The notes: a model not told the origin generated them from the letters alone. A stretch of DNA of 64,000 nucleotides from Duganella sacchari (GCF_900143065.1 NZ_FRCX01000001.1:434001-498000); one strand, 5' to 3'. Positions 17,341-26,570 are shown, counted from the stretch's first letter. Numbers and translations are program-made.

Positions 17341-18090
17341 TTACTGCGGCTTGACGTTGACGACCGCGCCAGTCAGATACAGATCGTTGGTGCCTTCGAA
17401 TGCCGAGTCGGTGCCCAGCACGATCCAGAACTTGCCGTCCATGTCGGCCTGCACAGGGATCACCTCGTCCGACTTGCGGGTGGCCTTGCCGTAAGCGGTG
17501 CCATCGCACTCCAGTCCATCGATACCCTGGCGGCCCAGCACCTTGCCTTGTTTGCCCGAGTTGCCCTGGTCGCCGTGATCGAAGTTCAGCACATAGCGGC
17601 CGTCGCTGCCCTTGACCAGCTTGGGCTCGAAATCAATCGCCGCGCCCACCATGAAGACGGCCTCGCCCCGCGCACCGCCAACACCCATGCAGCCGTTGGA
17701 CGCGCTGGTGACATAGCTCATTTCAATGGTCAGGTTGTACTTCGCATTCGGCACAAAGCCGCTGAATTGGCGCTTGGCGTAGGTGAACACGTCATCGCTG
17801 TTGTTATGCGATCGCATATAGTAGCCCATGCCCGTGAATGGCACCGGCAGCTTGGACCAGCCAGCGCCGGTTTCAGTTGGCTCAGTGCCATCGTGGTAAT
17901 CGGCGACGCCGGCGGTCCAGCCATCGATGCCCTTGTTGAAATCGATGGTGATGGTGGACGCGGTTGGCGTCGGCGCTGGCGCTGGAGCCGGCGAGCCAAC
18001 CGGCTGCTTGGTGGAGGTGTTGTCGGACCCGCCGCAAGCGGTCAGCGCGAGCGCCAACGCCAGCGCGGAGATGCTGGTGTATTTCTGCAT
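17341..18090 (-). CDS. Secreted lipoprotein of unknown function
   Basis: 249 residues. The signal peptide ends in LTAC with lipidated Cys19, followed by a Ser/Thr linker and a Pro-Ala repeat stretch (about 30-43). The mature domain starts TITIDFNKGIDGWTAGVADY, a beta-sandwich-like opening similar to carbohydrate-binding or jelly-roll modules. It contains several Gly/Asp-rich loops and two Cys (NGCMG, LECDG) that may pair. No catalytic motif is seen. It is a single gene convergent with the hybrid kinase (stop next to stop). An inverted repeat lies about 90 bases upstream of its start. Confidence 0.7.
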   Translation of the reverse strand: MQKYTSISALALALALTACGGSDNTSTKQPVGSPAPAPAPTPTASTITIDFNKGIDGWTAGVADYHDGTEPTETGAGWSKLPVPFTGMGYYMRSHNNSDDVFTYAKRQFSGFVPNAKYNLTIEMSYVTSASNGCMGVGGARGEAVFMVGAAIDFEPKLVKGSDGRYVLNFDHGDQGNSGKQGKVLGRQGIDGLECDGTAYGKATRKSDEVIPVQADMDGKFWIVLGTDSAFEGTNDLYLTGAVVNVKPQ

Positions 18091-18176
18091 ATTGTTTTCC
18101 CCTGGTGATTTTCGCGACGCTCTCGTGAAGCGCCGAAGCGAAGTCTACGGAAAACTTGTAAAGACAAAAAAGTAAT

Positions 18177-18199
18177 TTGTAACCGGTGGTAAGTTACAA
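18177..18199. promoter_or_regulatory. Inverted repeat TTGTAAC-N9-GTTACAA
   Basis: Seven-base perfect arms (18177-18183 and 18193-18199) lie in the AT-rich gap between the lipoprotein start and the end of the acyltransferase gene. Spacing and symmetry suit a dimeric regulator. The only start codon nearby is that of the lipoprotein. Confidence 0.4.
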
Positions 18200-18252
18200 T
18201 TTTTAACGTCTATGACATGGCAGATTTGGTAAAAGCGACATTATTTCCAGCG

Positions 18253-20160
18253 TTATTTCCAGTCCCCGCGCAGCGCTGCGACGCGCTGTTTCAGGTCCTC
18301 CGGCGTGACGTCCTGCGGCGCCACCGGCACGCCGACGGCAAGCGACAGGCGCGAACGCAGGCCGCTGCGGAAAGCGCGTTCGAAGACGTTTTCCTTGTTA
18401 CGGCTCAGCATATGGCCCCACAGGCCGCGCAGCGCCATTGGAATCACCGGCACCTTGGTGCGTTCGACGATCTTGGCGATGCCGCCCTTGAATTCGTTGA
18501 TGTCGCCGGTGCGCGTGAGCTGCCCTTCCGGGAAGATGCAAACCAGGTCGCCTTCGTGCAGTGCCTGGGCGATATCGATGTAGGCCTTCTCCATCAGCCA
18601 CGGGTCTTCCTTGGCTGGTGCAATCGGAATCGCGCGCGCCGTGCGGAAGATCCAGCCTAGCAGCGGCAGCTTGAAGATGCGGTGGTCCATCACAAAACGG
18701 ATAGGCCGCGGCGACGCAGCGCCAATCACGATCGCATCGACATAGCTCACGTGGTTACACACCAGTACCGCCGCGCCTTCCGCAGGAATACGCTGCGCAT
18801 CCACCGTGTGCACGCGGTGGATGGTGTGAATCAGCAGCCAGGCCAGGAAGCGCATCAGGAATTCCGGCACCAGCGAGAAGATGTAGAGCGCCACAACGGC
18901 ATTCAGCACGGCCGTCACCAGGAACAGCTGCGGGATCGACAGGCCCTGACCCAGCAGCACAATCGCCAGGCCGGCTGCCGCCACCATGAACAGCGCGTTC
19001 AGGATATTCATGCCGGCGATGGTGCGCGAGATGTGGGCCGGATCGCAGCGCAGCTGGATCAGCGCAAATAGTGGCACGATGAAGAAGCCACCGAACATGC
19101 CGATCATCAGCACGTCAAACAGGATGCGCCACATGCCATGATGCGCCAGCAGGGCCAGCGCATCCAGATGCGGCCCAGCCGCCAGCGCCATCGCGCTTTC
19201 ATGGAAGGCCAGGCTGGCGAAATACAAATCCACGCCAAACACCGTCAGGCCGATCGAGCCAAACGGCACCAGGCCAATTTCCACCTTGTGGCCGGACAGG
19301 CGCTCACACAGCAGCGAACCGCTGCCCACGCCCAGCGAGAAGATCGTCAACAACAGCACGAAAGCGCCATGATCGCCATGCAGATAATCCTTGGCGTACA
19401 CGGGGAACTGCGCCAGCACCAGCGCGCCGTAGAACCAGAACCACGAGTTGCCCAGCATGGACAGGAACACCGAGCGGTTCTTACGGGAGAAGTTGATGTT
19501 GCGGATGGATTCACCGATGAAGTTCCAGCTGATCTTGAGATCCGGTGCCGGTGCGGGCGAATTGGGAATCCGGTACGCCGCAGCCACGCCCAGGCCGGCG
19601 ACCAGAATCGTGGCAGCCGCTTCCAGCATCAGGCCATGCGGCTGCTGCACCACCAGCACCGCACCCAGCACCTCGCCCATCAGGATGCCGACAAAAGTCC
19701 CCATCTCGGTCACGCCGTTGCCGCCGATGAGTTCTTCCGGCTTGAGCTGCTGCGGCAAGTAAGCATATTTGACGGGACCAAACAGCGTCGAGTGCACACC
19801 CATACCCACCACCGCAGCAATCAGCAGCCACAGATGATGCGTGACCCAGCCAATGCCGGCCAGGCACATGATGCCGACTTCGAGCCATTTGACGAAGCGC
19901 GTCAAGCGCGATTTTTCAAACTTGTCGGCCAGCTGTCCTGCCGTGGCGGAGAACAGCACGTACGGCAGAATGAACAGGCCGGGAATCAGGTTGGTGATGG
20001 TCGATGGCGCCAGCGTGGTCCAGCTCAGCGCATCGAACGTGATGATGACCACCAGTGCGGTCTTGAACAGATTGTCGTTGAACGCGCCTAAAAACTGGGT
20101 CCAGAAAAAAGGCGCGAAGCGGCGTTGCTTCAGCAGGGAAAACTGATTGGGCTGGCTCAT
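18253..20160 (-). CDS. MFS transporter - 1-acylglycerol-3-phosphate acyltransferase fusion (LplT-PlsC type)
   Basis: 635 residues. Residues 1-420 form a 12-TM MFS unit starting FWTQFLGAFNDNLFKTAL, the LplT lysophospholipid-flippase signature. Residues about 430-635 form a PlsC acyltransferase with the HX4D motif (CNHVSYVDA) and FPEGQ further on. LplT imports lysophospholipids across the inner membrane and the acyltransferase can re-acylate them, so one polypeptide could do both steps of phospholipid repair. In E. coli the partner is Aas, which also has an acyl-ACP synthetase domain; that domain is absent here. GGAACGGAT precedes the ATG. Confidence 0.9.
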   Translation of the reverse strand: MSQPNQFSLLKQRRFAPFFWTQFLGAFNDNLFKTALVVIITFDALSWTTLAPSTITNLIPGLFILPYVLFSATAGQLADKFEKSRLTRFVKWLEVGIMCLAGIGWVTHHLWLLIAAVVGMGVHSTLFGPVKYAYLPQQLKPEELIGGNGVTEMGTFVGILMGEVLGAVLVVQQPHGLMLEAAATILVAGLGVAAAYRIPNSPAPAPDLKISWNFIGESIRNINFSRKNRSVFLSMLGNSWFWFYGALVLAQFPVYAKDYLHGDHGAFVLLLTIFSLGVGSGSLLCERLSGHKVEIGLVPFGSIGLTVFGVDLYFASLAFHESAMALAAGPHLDALALLAHHGMWRILFDVLMIGMFGGFFIVPLFALIQLRCDPAHISRTIAGMNILNALFMVAAAGLAIVLLGQGLSIPQLFLVTAVLNAVVALYIFSLVPEFLMRFLAWLLIHTIHRVHTVDAQRIPAEGAAVLVCNHVSYVDAIVIGAASPRPIRFVMDHRIFKLPLLGWIFRTARAIPIAPAKEDPWLMEKAYIDIAQALHEGDLVCIFPEGQLTRTGDINEFKGGIAKIVERTKVPVIPMALRGLWGHMLSRNKENVFERAFRSGLRSRLSLAVGVPVAPQDVTPEDLKQRVAALRGDWK

Positions 20161-20228
20161 ATCCGTTCCATTTCGGTAAGATTGAGCGGATTATAACCGC
20201 ATGCCGCACACAGCCGGCATGCGTCTGC

Positions 20229-21791
20229 TCAGGCAGCCCGCTGCTGTACTGGGGCTTGTACTGGCGGTGCCATACGCAGTGACCATACGCTGTGCGGATC
20301 ACCGTGCTGGCCGCGATGCAGTACAGCGCGCGCCATCTTCCAGTACAGCGCTGCAAACAGCAGCGATACCAGCGCCACGCCCACCACGACGCCATCCCCT
20401 TGCAGCAGCGCCAGCAAAGGATTGACACCGGTGCTCCACCAGTGCGCTGCTGGCACGGCCAGCGCCAGCAGCGCACACAATGTCAGCAGCTCATGCGCTG
20501 CACGCGCCGGCGGACGGGCAAAAGCCCACAGCACGCAGCCAAAGAACACCGCGTAGTAGCTGCGCTCTTCCCACCACGGCAGCTGTCCGGCCGGCCCCAG
20601 CTTGTTCGCCACAAAGACCGCCGATACACCCGCCACACAGCCCAGGCACACACCCAGCGTGGCCTGCGCCATCAGCTTGCCGCTGCGCGGCTGCACCAGC
20701 TTCTGGCGTTTGCGGCGCGCCTCGATCCACAGCAGGTTGCCGCTATAGAACAGGAAGGCGCCGCCCATGCCCAGGATGAAGTACGTCCACTGCACCGCCG
20801 CATCGCCGAAACTGCCAAAGTGCAGGCTTTGCAAACTGCGCAGGAAGCGTGTGCCGGCACTGAAGTTCTGCGGCATCACCACCCGCTCGATCTTGCCAGT
20901 GCTGGTGTTCAGCGCCACCGCAGCCATGCTGGCCACCGTCTTCTGGTGCAGATGTCCATAGGCCTGCAGCTGCCCATTGGCGTCACCGGCATTGTGATAG
21001 ACCAGCGTCTCTAGCTCGATGCCCGGCGCCTGGCGCTGCACTTCGGCCAGCAGCCGCGAAACCGGCAGCAACGGCGCTGCCACGCCAGCCGCCTTGGCCG
21101 GCGCCACCACGCTGATATCCTGTCCCACCAGTTGCAGCAGCTTGCCGTCAAAAATCAGATACTGGAATGGCGCCAGCAAAATCACACCCAGCGCCAGCAC
21201 CGCGCCACTCCACGCATACATCAGGTGAAACGGCAGCGACAGGACGCCAATGGCGTTATGCGCGTCCTGCCACATGCGCTTGATGTTCTTCCCTACCCGC
21301 AGCGCGAACAAGTCCTTGAAGAAGGTGGGCGCGTAGATCACCACGCCGGTCGCCAGCGCCAGACCGTACAGAATGCAGATCACGCCCAGCACATAAATGC
21401 CCCAGCTGCGCGGCAGCCCGGCCGTGTAGTGCAGGCGGTAGACGAAGTCCACCAGTTGCGAGCGTTCCTTGAATTCTTCCAGCTTGCCGTTGGCGTCCAG
21501 ACGGAAGTGACGATCGTCGAACTCCAGCACCAGGCGCGGCTCGTATTCGGATGGCATGCGCAGGTAAAAATCTTCTTTCGCCTTGGGATGCGCTTGCAGT
21601 ACGGCGTCGATCAGCGCCTGCGGCTCCTGCCTTGGCACCGCCACCGCGGGCAACGGCGTTTCCCATGCGTGCAGTTCTTCATGGAACAGCGTCACCGCAC
21701 CAGCATAAAACGCGATGAACAGGCAAAAGCCAGCCACCAGACCCACCCAGGTATGCACCGAAATAAAGGTGCGCAACGTCGAGGACTTCAT
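20229..21791 (-). CDS. PepSY-associated TM protein (siderophore/iron locus)
   Basis: 520 residues. The start MKSSTLRTFISVHTWVGLVA overlaps the previous stop (ATGA); a longer upstream frame was rejected. Four or more TM helices are visible: residues 12-35, one near 140-165, one near 190-215, and a C-terminal cluster. Between them is a periplasmic PepSY-like region. His residues in the first helices (SVHTW, LFHEELHAWE, HNAIGV) suit a haem-binding or ferric reductase-like role. Proteins of this family sit in siderophore receptor operons and are thought to reduce or release iron. The operon order is receptor, DUF3325-like, DUF3649-like, PepSY. Confidence 0.88.
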   Translation of the reverse strand: MKSSTLRTFISVHTWVGLVAGFCLFIAFYAGAVTLFHEELHAWETPLPAVAVPRQEPQALIDAVLQAHPKAKEDFYLRMPSEYEPRLVLEFDDRHFRLDANGKLEEFKERSQLVDFVYRLHYTAGLPRSWGIYVLGVICILYGLALATGVVIYAPTFFKDLFALRVGKNIKRMWQDAHNAIGVLSLPFHLMYAWSGAVLALGVILLAPFQYLIFDGKLLQLVGQDISVVAPAKAAGVAAPLLPVSRLLAEVQRQAPGIELETLVYHNAGDANGQLQAYGHLHQKTVASMAAVALNTSTGKIERVVMPQNFSAGTRFLRSLQSLHFGSFGDAAVQWTYFILGMGGAFLFYSGNLLWIEARRKRQKLVQPRSGKLMAQATLGVCLGCVAGVSAVFVANKLGPAGQLPWWEERSYYAVFFGCVLWAFARPPARAAHELLTLCALLALAVPAAHWWSTGVNPLLALLQGDGVVVGVALVSLLFAALYWKMARAVLHRGQHGDPHSVWSLRMAPPVQAPVQQRAA

Positions 21792-22057
21792 GCGGCGATC
21801 CTTATCAGGCCACTGGCCTTGAGAAAATGCAGCGCGGCGTAGCCGGCAATGGTCATGCCGCCCATCCACAGCCAGGCGCGCAGGCCGGTCTTGAACAGGA
21901 AAGCCGCCGTCATCGTCGCGATCCACACCAGGAAAAACAGCAGCAGCCAGGGCAGCGTGGTGTTGACCTGGTCGTGGCTCAGCAACGCGGCAAAGCCCAC
22001 CATCAGCACCGCCAGCGGCAAGCCGAGAAACGCAGCGGCAGTCGATTTACCCAACAT
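21788..22057 (-). CDS. Small membrane protein, DUF3649-like
   Basis: 89 residues with three hydrophobic helices: GLPLAVLMVGFAALLS, LPWLLLFFLVWIATMTAAFLF and LWMGGMTIAGYAALHFL. Size, helix number and position next to a PepSY gene and a TonB-dependent receptor fit DUF3649 proteins of siderophore loci. Function is unknown. It overlaps both neighbours by a few bases, so the operon is tightly coupled. Confidence 0.7.
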   Translation of the reverse strand: MLGKSTAAAFLGLPLAVLMVGFAALLSHDQVNTTLPWLLLFFLVWIATMTAAFLFKTGLRAWLWMGGMTIAGYAALHFLKASGLIRIAA

Positions 22058-22319
22058 GGCGGCCTCCCCTGCGACGCCACGCGTCCAGATACGGCAGCGC
22101 CACCAGCGTGCTCATAAAGCCGGCCAGTCCGATGCACACGCCGCACCAGGCGCCATACGCATCCACCGCGCTGGCCACGGAACCCGCCAGCAGCGGCACG
22201 GCCAGCCAGCGCAGGAAGGCCTGGCGACGCAACGCCGCCGGCCACAGGGACTGGTGCGGCGACGCCAGGTAAAGGCACAGCGCGGCAAGCGCCGCCACGC
22301 CTATGCAGATCCAGTTCAT
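22047..22319 (-). CDS. Small membrane protein, DUF3325-like
   Basis: 90 residues and three hydrophobic helices (ICIGVAALAALCLYLA, FLRWLAVPLLAGSVASAV, CIGLAGFMSTLVALPYL). The SPHQSLW motif after the first helix is what I associate with DUF3325 proteins, which accompany DUF3649 and PepSY genes downstream of ferrisiderophore receptors. Role unknown. It starts 12 bases after the receptor stop. Confidence 0.7.
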   Translation of the reverse strand: MNWICIGVAALAALCLYLASPHQSLWPAALRRQAFLRWLAVPLLAGSVASAVDAYGAWCGVCIGLAGFMSTLVALPYLDAWRRRGGRHVG

Positions 22320-22331
22320 TTCAAACCTCCG

Positions 22332-24494
22332 TCAGATGCTGCCTTGCAGGCCAAAGCCGAATTGACGCGCCGGCCCCAGGGTCACTGCATAGCGGCCAGT
22401 CACCGTCTCCAGCCGGTTGGCCGTGATGTAGGTGCGGTTGGTCAGGTTGCTGCCATAAGCGAACAGGGTCAGGCCCTTGCTCAGCGCGTAGGTGGCCTTG
22501 CCGCCCAACGTGGTATGGCCATCGTTGCGGTCGAGGTTCTCCGGCGCGGTGTAGGTGCTGGCCGAATGCTGCAGGTTCATGTTCAGCATCCAGCTGCCCG
22601 GCGTCCAGCTGAAGCCGACCGACTGCGTCTGGCGCGGCGAACGAGAAAACTCATGACCGCTGTAATCCGCCGTTGGCGTGACAAATTCCAGGAACCTGGT
22701 GTGGGCGATGCCCAGTGCGCCAAACAGTTCCAGCTCACGCGTGACATGGCCACGCGCTTCCGTCTCCAGCCCTTGCAGGCGCGAACGGCCGGCATTCACG
22801 AAATAGGTATCGATCGAATTGCGGCCGATGTCCACCTGCTGGTCGTTCCAGTCGACGCGGTAGGCGTTCAGCGACACCATCAAGCCGTTGTCCAGCACAC
22901 CTTTCAGCGAAGCTTCATAGTTCTTGGTGAACTCGGGACCAAATGGATGCGAGCCGCGCTGGTAGCTGTAATCGACACCGCCGTTGCGGTAGCCGCGCTG
23001 CGCGGTCAGACCGGCCACCCACTCCGGCGCCAGCGCATAGCGGATGCCGAACTTCGGCAACCACACCGAGTTGCTGGTGCCCATGGGCTGCAAGCCGTCT
23101 GGCGCAAAGGCGCCGGCGGCGATCAGCTGGGTGTAAACCTGGCGCGCCATCGGCGATGTGCCGTCGGTTTCCGAACCCACCACGCGGTCCTGGCGTTCAC
23201 TCTCATAGCGCATGCCCGCAGTCAGCGTCAGCTTGTCGATCACGTAGTCGAACTCGCCGTACGCGGCGCGCGTCTTGCTGACATTGTCCTGCAACTGGCG
23301 GCGGCTGATGAAGTCCTTGCCAAACAAGGCATCGCACGCGGCAGGCGACGGACACTGGCCGACCAGGCTCAATACGTAGGACACCGGCACGATGAAGCTG
23401 TCGTCGCCGTTGTAGTACTGCTGCGAGTAGTACAGTCCTGCCACGCCTTTCAGCTGATGACCAAACAGCGCGGTATCAAAGTTGGCGCGCGCCTCCTGCA
23501 CCCATTGACGGTCGATGTTCTCGCCGTGACGGTAGCCCTGCCGGAGTTCCGTGCCATCGTAGTCCTGCACCCGCTGATAGCGGTTGTGCGAATAGGTGGT
23601 CAGCAGCGTCACGTCGGCGCCACCGGCGCGGAAGGTCTGCTCCAGCGCGGCGGAGCGCGTATGGTTGCTGACGCCACTCAACTCGTTGGCCAGATTCTGG
23701 CGCGCCGCTGCGGGCACCGCCACCGCCTCCACTGTGCTGTAGCCCAGCAGCTGCTTGTCATCGACCAGCGTCACCAGCGCCTGGTAGGCATCGCCCCACG
23801 GCGTGATGCGCAGCTTGCCGCGCAGCGTGTGGCCATCATCCTTGTTGGCGCGCTTGTCGTCGCGGGTTGGGTTGTAGATATCGCCATCGCGCTTGCGCTG
23901 CTCCAGCGACAAGCGGCCAGCCAGCACCTGGTCGACAATCGCCCCGCCGCCGGCCATCGCCACGCGCCAGGCGTTCTGGTTGCCGGCGCTGACGCGGTAA
24001 GCAAAGTCGCGTGCATCGGAAGGATCGCGGGTTTTCAGCACCACCGCGCCGGCCAGCGAATTGCGGCCCTGGTTGGTCGATTGCGGTCCGCGCAGCACTT
24101 CCACGCGGTCGGCATCCCACACGCTCAGGCTGGCGATATCCTGGCCAAAGCCATCCTGCGGCACGCCGTCCACCACCATGGTGATGGTCTTGCTGGCGCC
24201 ACCCGTCGGACCATAAGCCTGCACGCCGCGGATGGACAGGTTTTCAGCCGTGCCCACGTTGGCCATCTGCGATACCACCTCGCTCAGCGCCGTCATGCCC
24301 GATTCCGCGATCTGGCGGCGATTGCGCGCGCCCACACTGGCGCTGCTGTCGATCTCCGTACGCTTCAGCTTATCGCCGGTGATCACCACCTGCTCCACCG
24401 GCGCCGCCGGATCGGCCGTCGCCACCTCATCCGCAGTCGCCTGCCAGCTGGCCGTTATCCCGGCCAACGCCATCACCATCACTTTGACGCGCAT
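22332..24494 (-). CDS. TonB-dependent outer-membrane receptor (siderophore type)
   Basis: 720 residues. A signal peptide ends at about TASWQATA. The TonB-box-like segment is VEQVVITGDKLKRTEIDSS, and the plug contains VSQMANVGTAENLSIRGVQA and DADRVEVLRGPQSTNQGRNS. The 22-strand barrel ends in an aromatic-alternating C-terminus. It imports a ferric chelate in an energy-dependent way. GGGGAAG sits eight bases before the ATG. Two Fur-like sites upstream and the PepSY/DUF companions support an iron role. No N-terminal signalling domain is present, so it is not a FecA-type transducer. Confidence 0.93.
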   Translation of the reverse strand: MRVKVMVMALAGITASWQATADEVATADPAAPVEQVVITGDKLKRTEIDSSASVGARNRRQIAESGMTALSEVVSQMANVGTAENLSIRGVQAYGPTGGASKTITMVVDGVPQDGFGQDIASLSVWDADRVEVLRGPQSTNQGRNSLAGAVVLKTRDPSDARDFAYRVSAGNQNAWRVAMAGGGAIVDQVLAGRLSLEQRKRDGDIYNPTRDDKRANKDDGHTLRGKLRITPWGDAYQALVTLVDDKQLLGYSTVEAVAVPAAARQNLANELSGVSNHTRSAALEQTFRAGGADVTLLTTYSHNRYQRVQDYDGTELRQGYRHGENIDRQWVQEARANFDTALFGHQLKGVAGLYYSQQYYNGDDSFIVPVSYVLSLVGQCPSPAACDALFGKDFISRRQLQDNVSKTRAAYGEFDYVIDKLTLTAGMRYESERQDRVVGSETDGTSPMARQVYTQLIAAGAFAPDGLQPMGTSNSVWLPKFGIRYALAPEWVAGLTAQRGYRNGGVDYSYQRGSHPFGPEFTKNYEASLKGVLDNGLMVSLNAYRVDWNDQQVDIGRNSIDTYFVNAGRSRLQGLETEARGHVTRELELFGALGIAHTRFLEFVTPTADYSGHEFSRSPRQTQSVGFSWTPGSWMLNMNLQHSASTYTAPENLDRNDGHTTLGGKATYALSKGLTLFAYGSNLTNRTYITANRLETVTGRYAVTLGPARQFGFGLQGSI

Positions 24495-24518
24495 TCTCTA
24501 CTTCCCCTGTTTTTATTG

Positions 24519-24567
24519 AATGAGAATTATTACCAAACAAGGATATTAAATGAGAATCGTTTACATT
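24519..24567 (-). promoter_or_regulatory. Two Fur-box-like sites upstream of the receptor
   Basis: The half-site AATGAGAAT occurs twice, at 24519-24527 and 24549-24557, exactly 30 bases apart. The second is followed by C and GTTTACATT, giving a 9-1-9 arrangement. The first is followed by TATTACC. Both are close to the Fur consensus and lie 25-75 bases upstream of the receptor start, where repression by iron-loaded Fur would act. Confidence 0.65.
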
Positions 24568-24579
24568 CAAAATGGATTT

Positions 24580-25860
24580 TTAATGAATTGGCATTACAAT
24601 TTGGATATGCGTGCCTGCCGCCAGCGCGGTATCGATGGTGATGCGGCCATTGCACGCATACACGCGCTCACGCATGCCGACCAGGCCGATGCCGGTGCAA
24701 ACCTGAGTCGCATCAAATCCTTTGCCATTATCGGCGATTTCCATGCGCAGCTCGCCATCGGCCAGCGCCAGCGTGACCGAGGCCTGGCTGGCGCGTGCAT
24801 GTTTGACGACGTTGGACAACGCCTCCTGAACGATACGATACGCGGAGATAGCAATTCCACCTTCCATGCGCGAGAAGTCCCCATGGCCGGCCATGGCGAA
24901 ACGGCAACCGCTGCGCGCACTGTCATAGTGCCGCACCATCTCCTCCACTGCCCCATCAAGACCCAGCATGTCCAGCACTTCCGGCCGCAAACGACGCACC
25001 AGCGAGCGGCCGCTGTTGTACAAACCCAGTGTCAGCTTGATGATGGACTGGGCACGCTCGCGCACTTCCCCGTCCGCACTGGCGTCGGCAATGCGCTGCG
25101 CCTCCAGCCGCGCCGCGATCAGCGTCGCATTCAGCTCATCATGTATCTCCAGCGCGATGCTCTTGCGCTCATCCTCCACCGCCGAGTTGACCTTGCGGAT
25201 CAGGCGCCGCTTCTCCGCATCGGCTTCACGCAAGGCCTGCATGCTCGCATGCAGCGAAGCATCCAGCCCTTTGGCCAGTTGCCACGCCAGCAGCACGCAT
25301 GCCAACAGACCCAGACTACCGACCAGCAGCTCCACATAAAAGCTGTGCGTCTGCTTCAGCAACAGCGCCGACGGCGACATCGTCACGCGCACATAGCCCA
25401 TGGTCTCCACCGTTGTCCCGGAGGCGCCGAATGGCCGATCCTTCTGATACGGCTTGCCGTCCGGCCCCAGCATCGCCACCCACATCAGCCGCTTCAGGAC
25501 CGGCGCTTCAAAGTAGCGCAATTCCTGCCCGACGCCCGAGGCGCGCGCGGCCGCATGCACCAGCTCCCGCCGCTGTGCATCCACGACTTCGATGCGGTCG
25601 ATGCTGGGATCTGCGCGCAGCAAACCGTTGATGGTCAGCCTGAGATCATCATAGCGGCGCGAGGCCAGACTGAATTCGCTGCTGTCCGCCAGCACCTTGG
25701 CCACCAGCGGCCCACGCTCCGCCATCTCCTCGCGCACTTCCGACAGGCGCGATTGATAGGCGTACCAGACGAAGGTGCAGAACAGGTATGCCAACGGAAT
25801 GGCCGTCATCGCCAGCAGGCGCGTACGCACACTCCAGTGGCGCCATACGTGCCAGCGCAT
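24580..25860 (-). CDS. Sensor histidine kinase, NarX/UhpB type (HisKA_3)
   Basis: 426 residues. TM1 is at about 12-33, a periplasmic sensor of about 140 residues follows, TM2 is near 170-195 (FYVELLVGSLGLLACVLLAW), then a coiled coil. The phospho-acceptor helix is ERKSIALEIHDELNATLIAA, the H-D-E-L form of HisKA_3 kinases. The ATPase G boxes are ADNGKGFD and GIGLVGMRERV. It pairs with the NarL-type regulator, whose stop overlaps its start (TGATG). It lies head-to-tail with the Fur-controlled receptor, 85 bases away, but a link to iron is only positional. Confidence 0.92.
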   Translation of the reverse strand: MRWHVWRHWSVRTRLLAMTAIPLAYLFCTFVWYAYQSRLSEVREEMAERGPLVAKVLADSSEFSLASRRYDDLRLTINGLLRADPSIDRIEVVDAQRRELVHAAARASGVGQELRYFEAPVLKRLMWVAMLGPDGKPYQKDRPFGASGTTVETMGYVRVTMSPSALLLKQTHSFYVELLVGSLGLLACVLLAWQLAKGLDASLHASMQALREADAEKRRLIRKVNSAVEDERKSIALEIHDELNATLIAARLEAQRIADASADGEVRERAQSIIKLTLGLYNSGRSLVRRLRPEVLDMLGLDGAVEEMVRHYDSARSGCRFAMAGHGDFSRMEGGIAISAYRIVQEALSNVVKHARASQASVTLALADGELRMEIADNGKGFDATQVCTGIGLVGMRERVYACNGRITIDTALAAGTHIQIVMPIH

Positions 25861-26498
25861 CAGGGCTCGATCAGGCCATGCTTGACCGCCAGCCTGGTGA
25901 TATATGCCGGACGGTGCACGCCCAGCTTTTCCTTCACGGCCTGGCTGATATTGCTGATGGTCTTGGTGGAGACATCCAGCTTCTCGGCAATCTCCGCGTT
26001 GGTCAGGCCCTCGGCCATCAGCGTGAAGATTTCCAGCGCGCGCTCATCGAGTTGCGACTGCGGCGAGGCGTCGCCACGCACCGACAGATTCGCCAGGCGT
26101 TCAGCGATATGGGGCAGGAAGTACAGCTGCCCCGCCTGCGCGCGCCGCACCGCCGCAGCCAGGTCGGCCGGATCGCAGTCCTTGGTCATGAAGGCGCGCG
26201 CGCCCAGGCGATAGGTTTCCTTGATGAGCGCATCCTGGTCGAACTGGCTGAGGAAGACGATGGCCGCCTCCGGCGTCTGCGCCAGGATCTGCCTGGCCAC
26301 ATCCAGCCCGGTGAGCTGCTCGCCAAAGCGCATATCCAGCACGATGACGTCGGGCTTGAGCTGCGCGAACTGGGCCAGCGCCTCTTCCGGCGTACGCGCC
26401 TGCGCCACCACTTCCAGCCCCTGCCCTTCAAGGGACATGGCGAATCCCGTCATCACGATCGGGTGATCGTCTGCCAGCATCACACGTATTTTCTTCAT
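25860..26498 (-). CDS. NarL/FixJ-family response regulator
   Basis: 212 residues. The receiver has the acidic pair ADDHP near the start and the phospho-acceptor Asp55 in VIVLDMRFG. The C-terminal LuxR-type helix-turn-helix is LMAEGLTNAEIAEKLDVSTKTISN. It is the first gene of a two-gene operon with the histidine kinase. Target promoters are unknown; the adjacent receptor operon and the TonB-like gene are the nearest candidates. Confidence 0.93.
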   Translation of the reverse strand: MKKIRVMLADDHPIVMTGFAMSLEGQGLEVVAQARTPEEALAQFAQLKPDVIVLDMRFGEQLTGLDVARQILAQTPEAAIVFLSQFDQDALIKETYRLGARAFMTKDCDPADLAAAVRRAQAGQLYFLPHIAERLANLSVRGDASPQSQLDERALEIFTLMAEGLTNAEIAEKLDVSTKTISNISQAVKEKLGVHRPAYITRLAVKHGLIEP

Positions 26499-26570
26499 TT
26501 TGCTACCTCTAAGAACTCGGGTTTTCCAGATGGTAGAAGCATATCACACTCACGATACGCAAAAAATGCT

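Noticed and set aside
21849..24641. A 930-codon open frame on the plus strand
   Set aside because: It is the complement of the TonB-dependent receptor and its small membrane companions; composition is arginine/histidine/glutamine-rich and no domain is recognisable.
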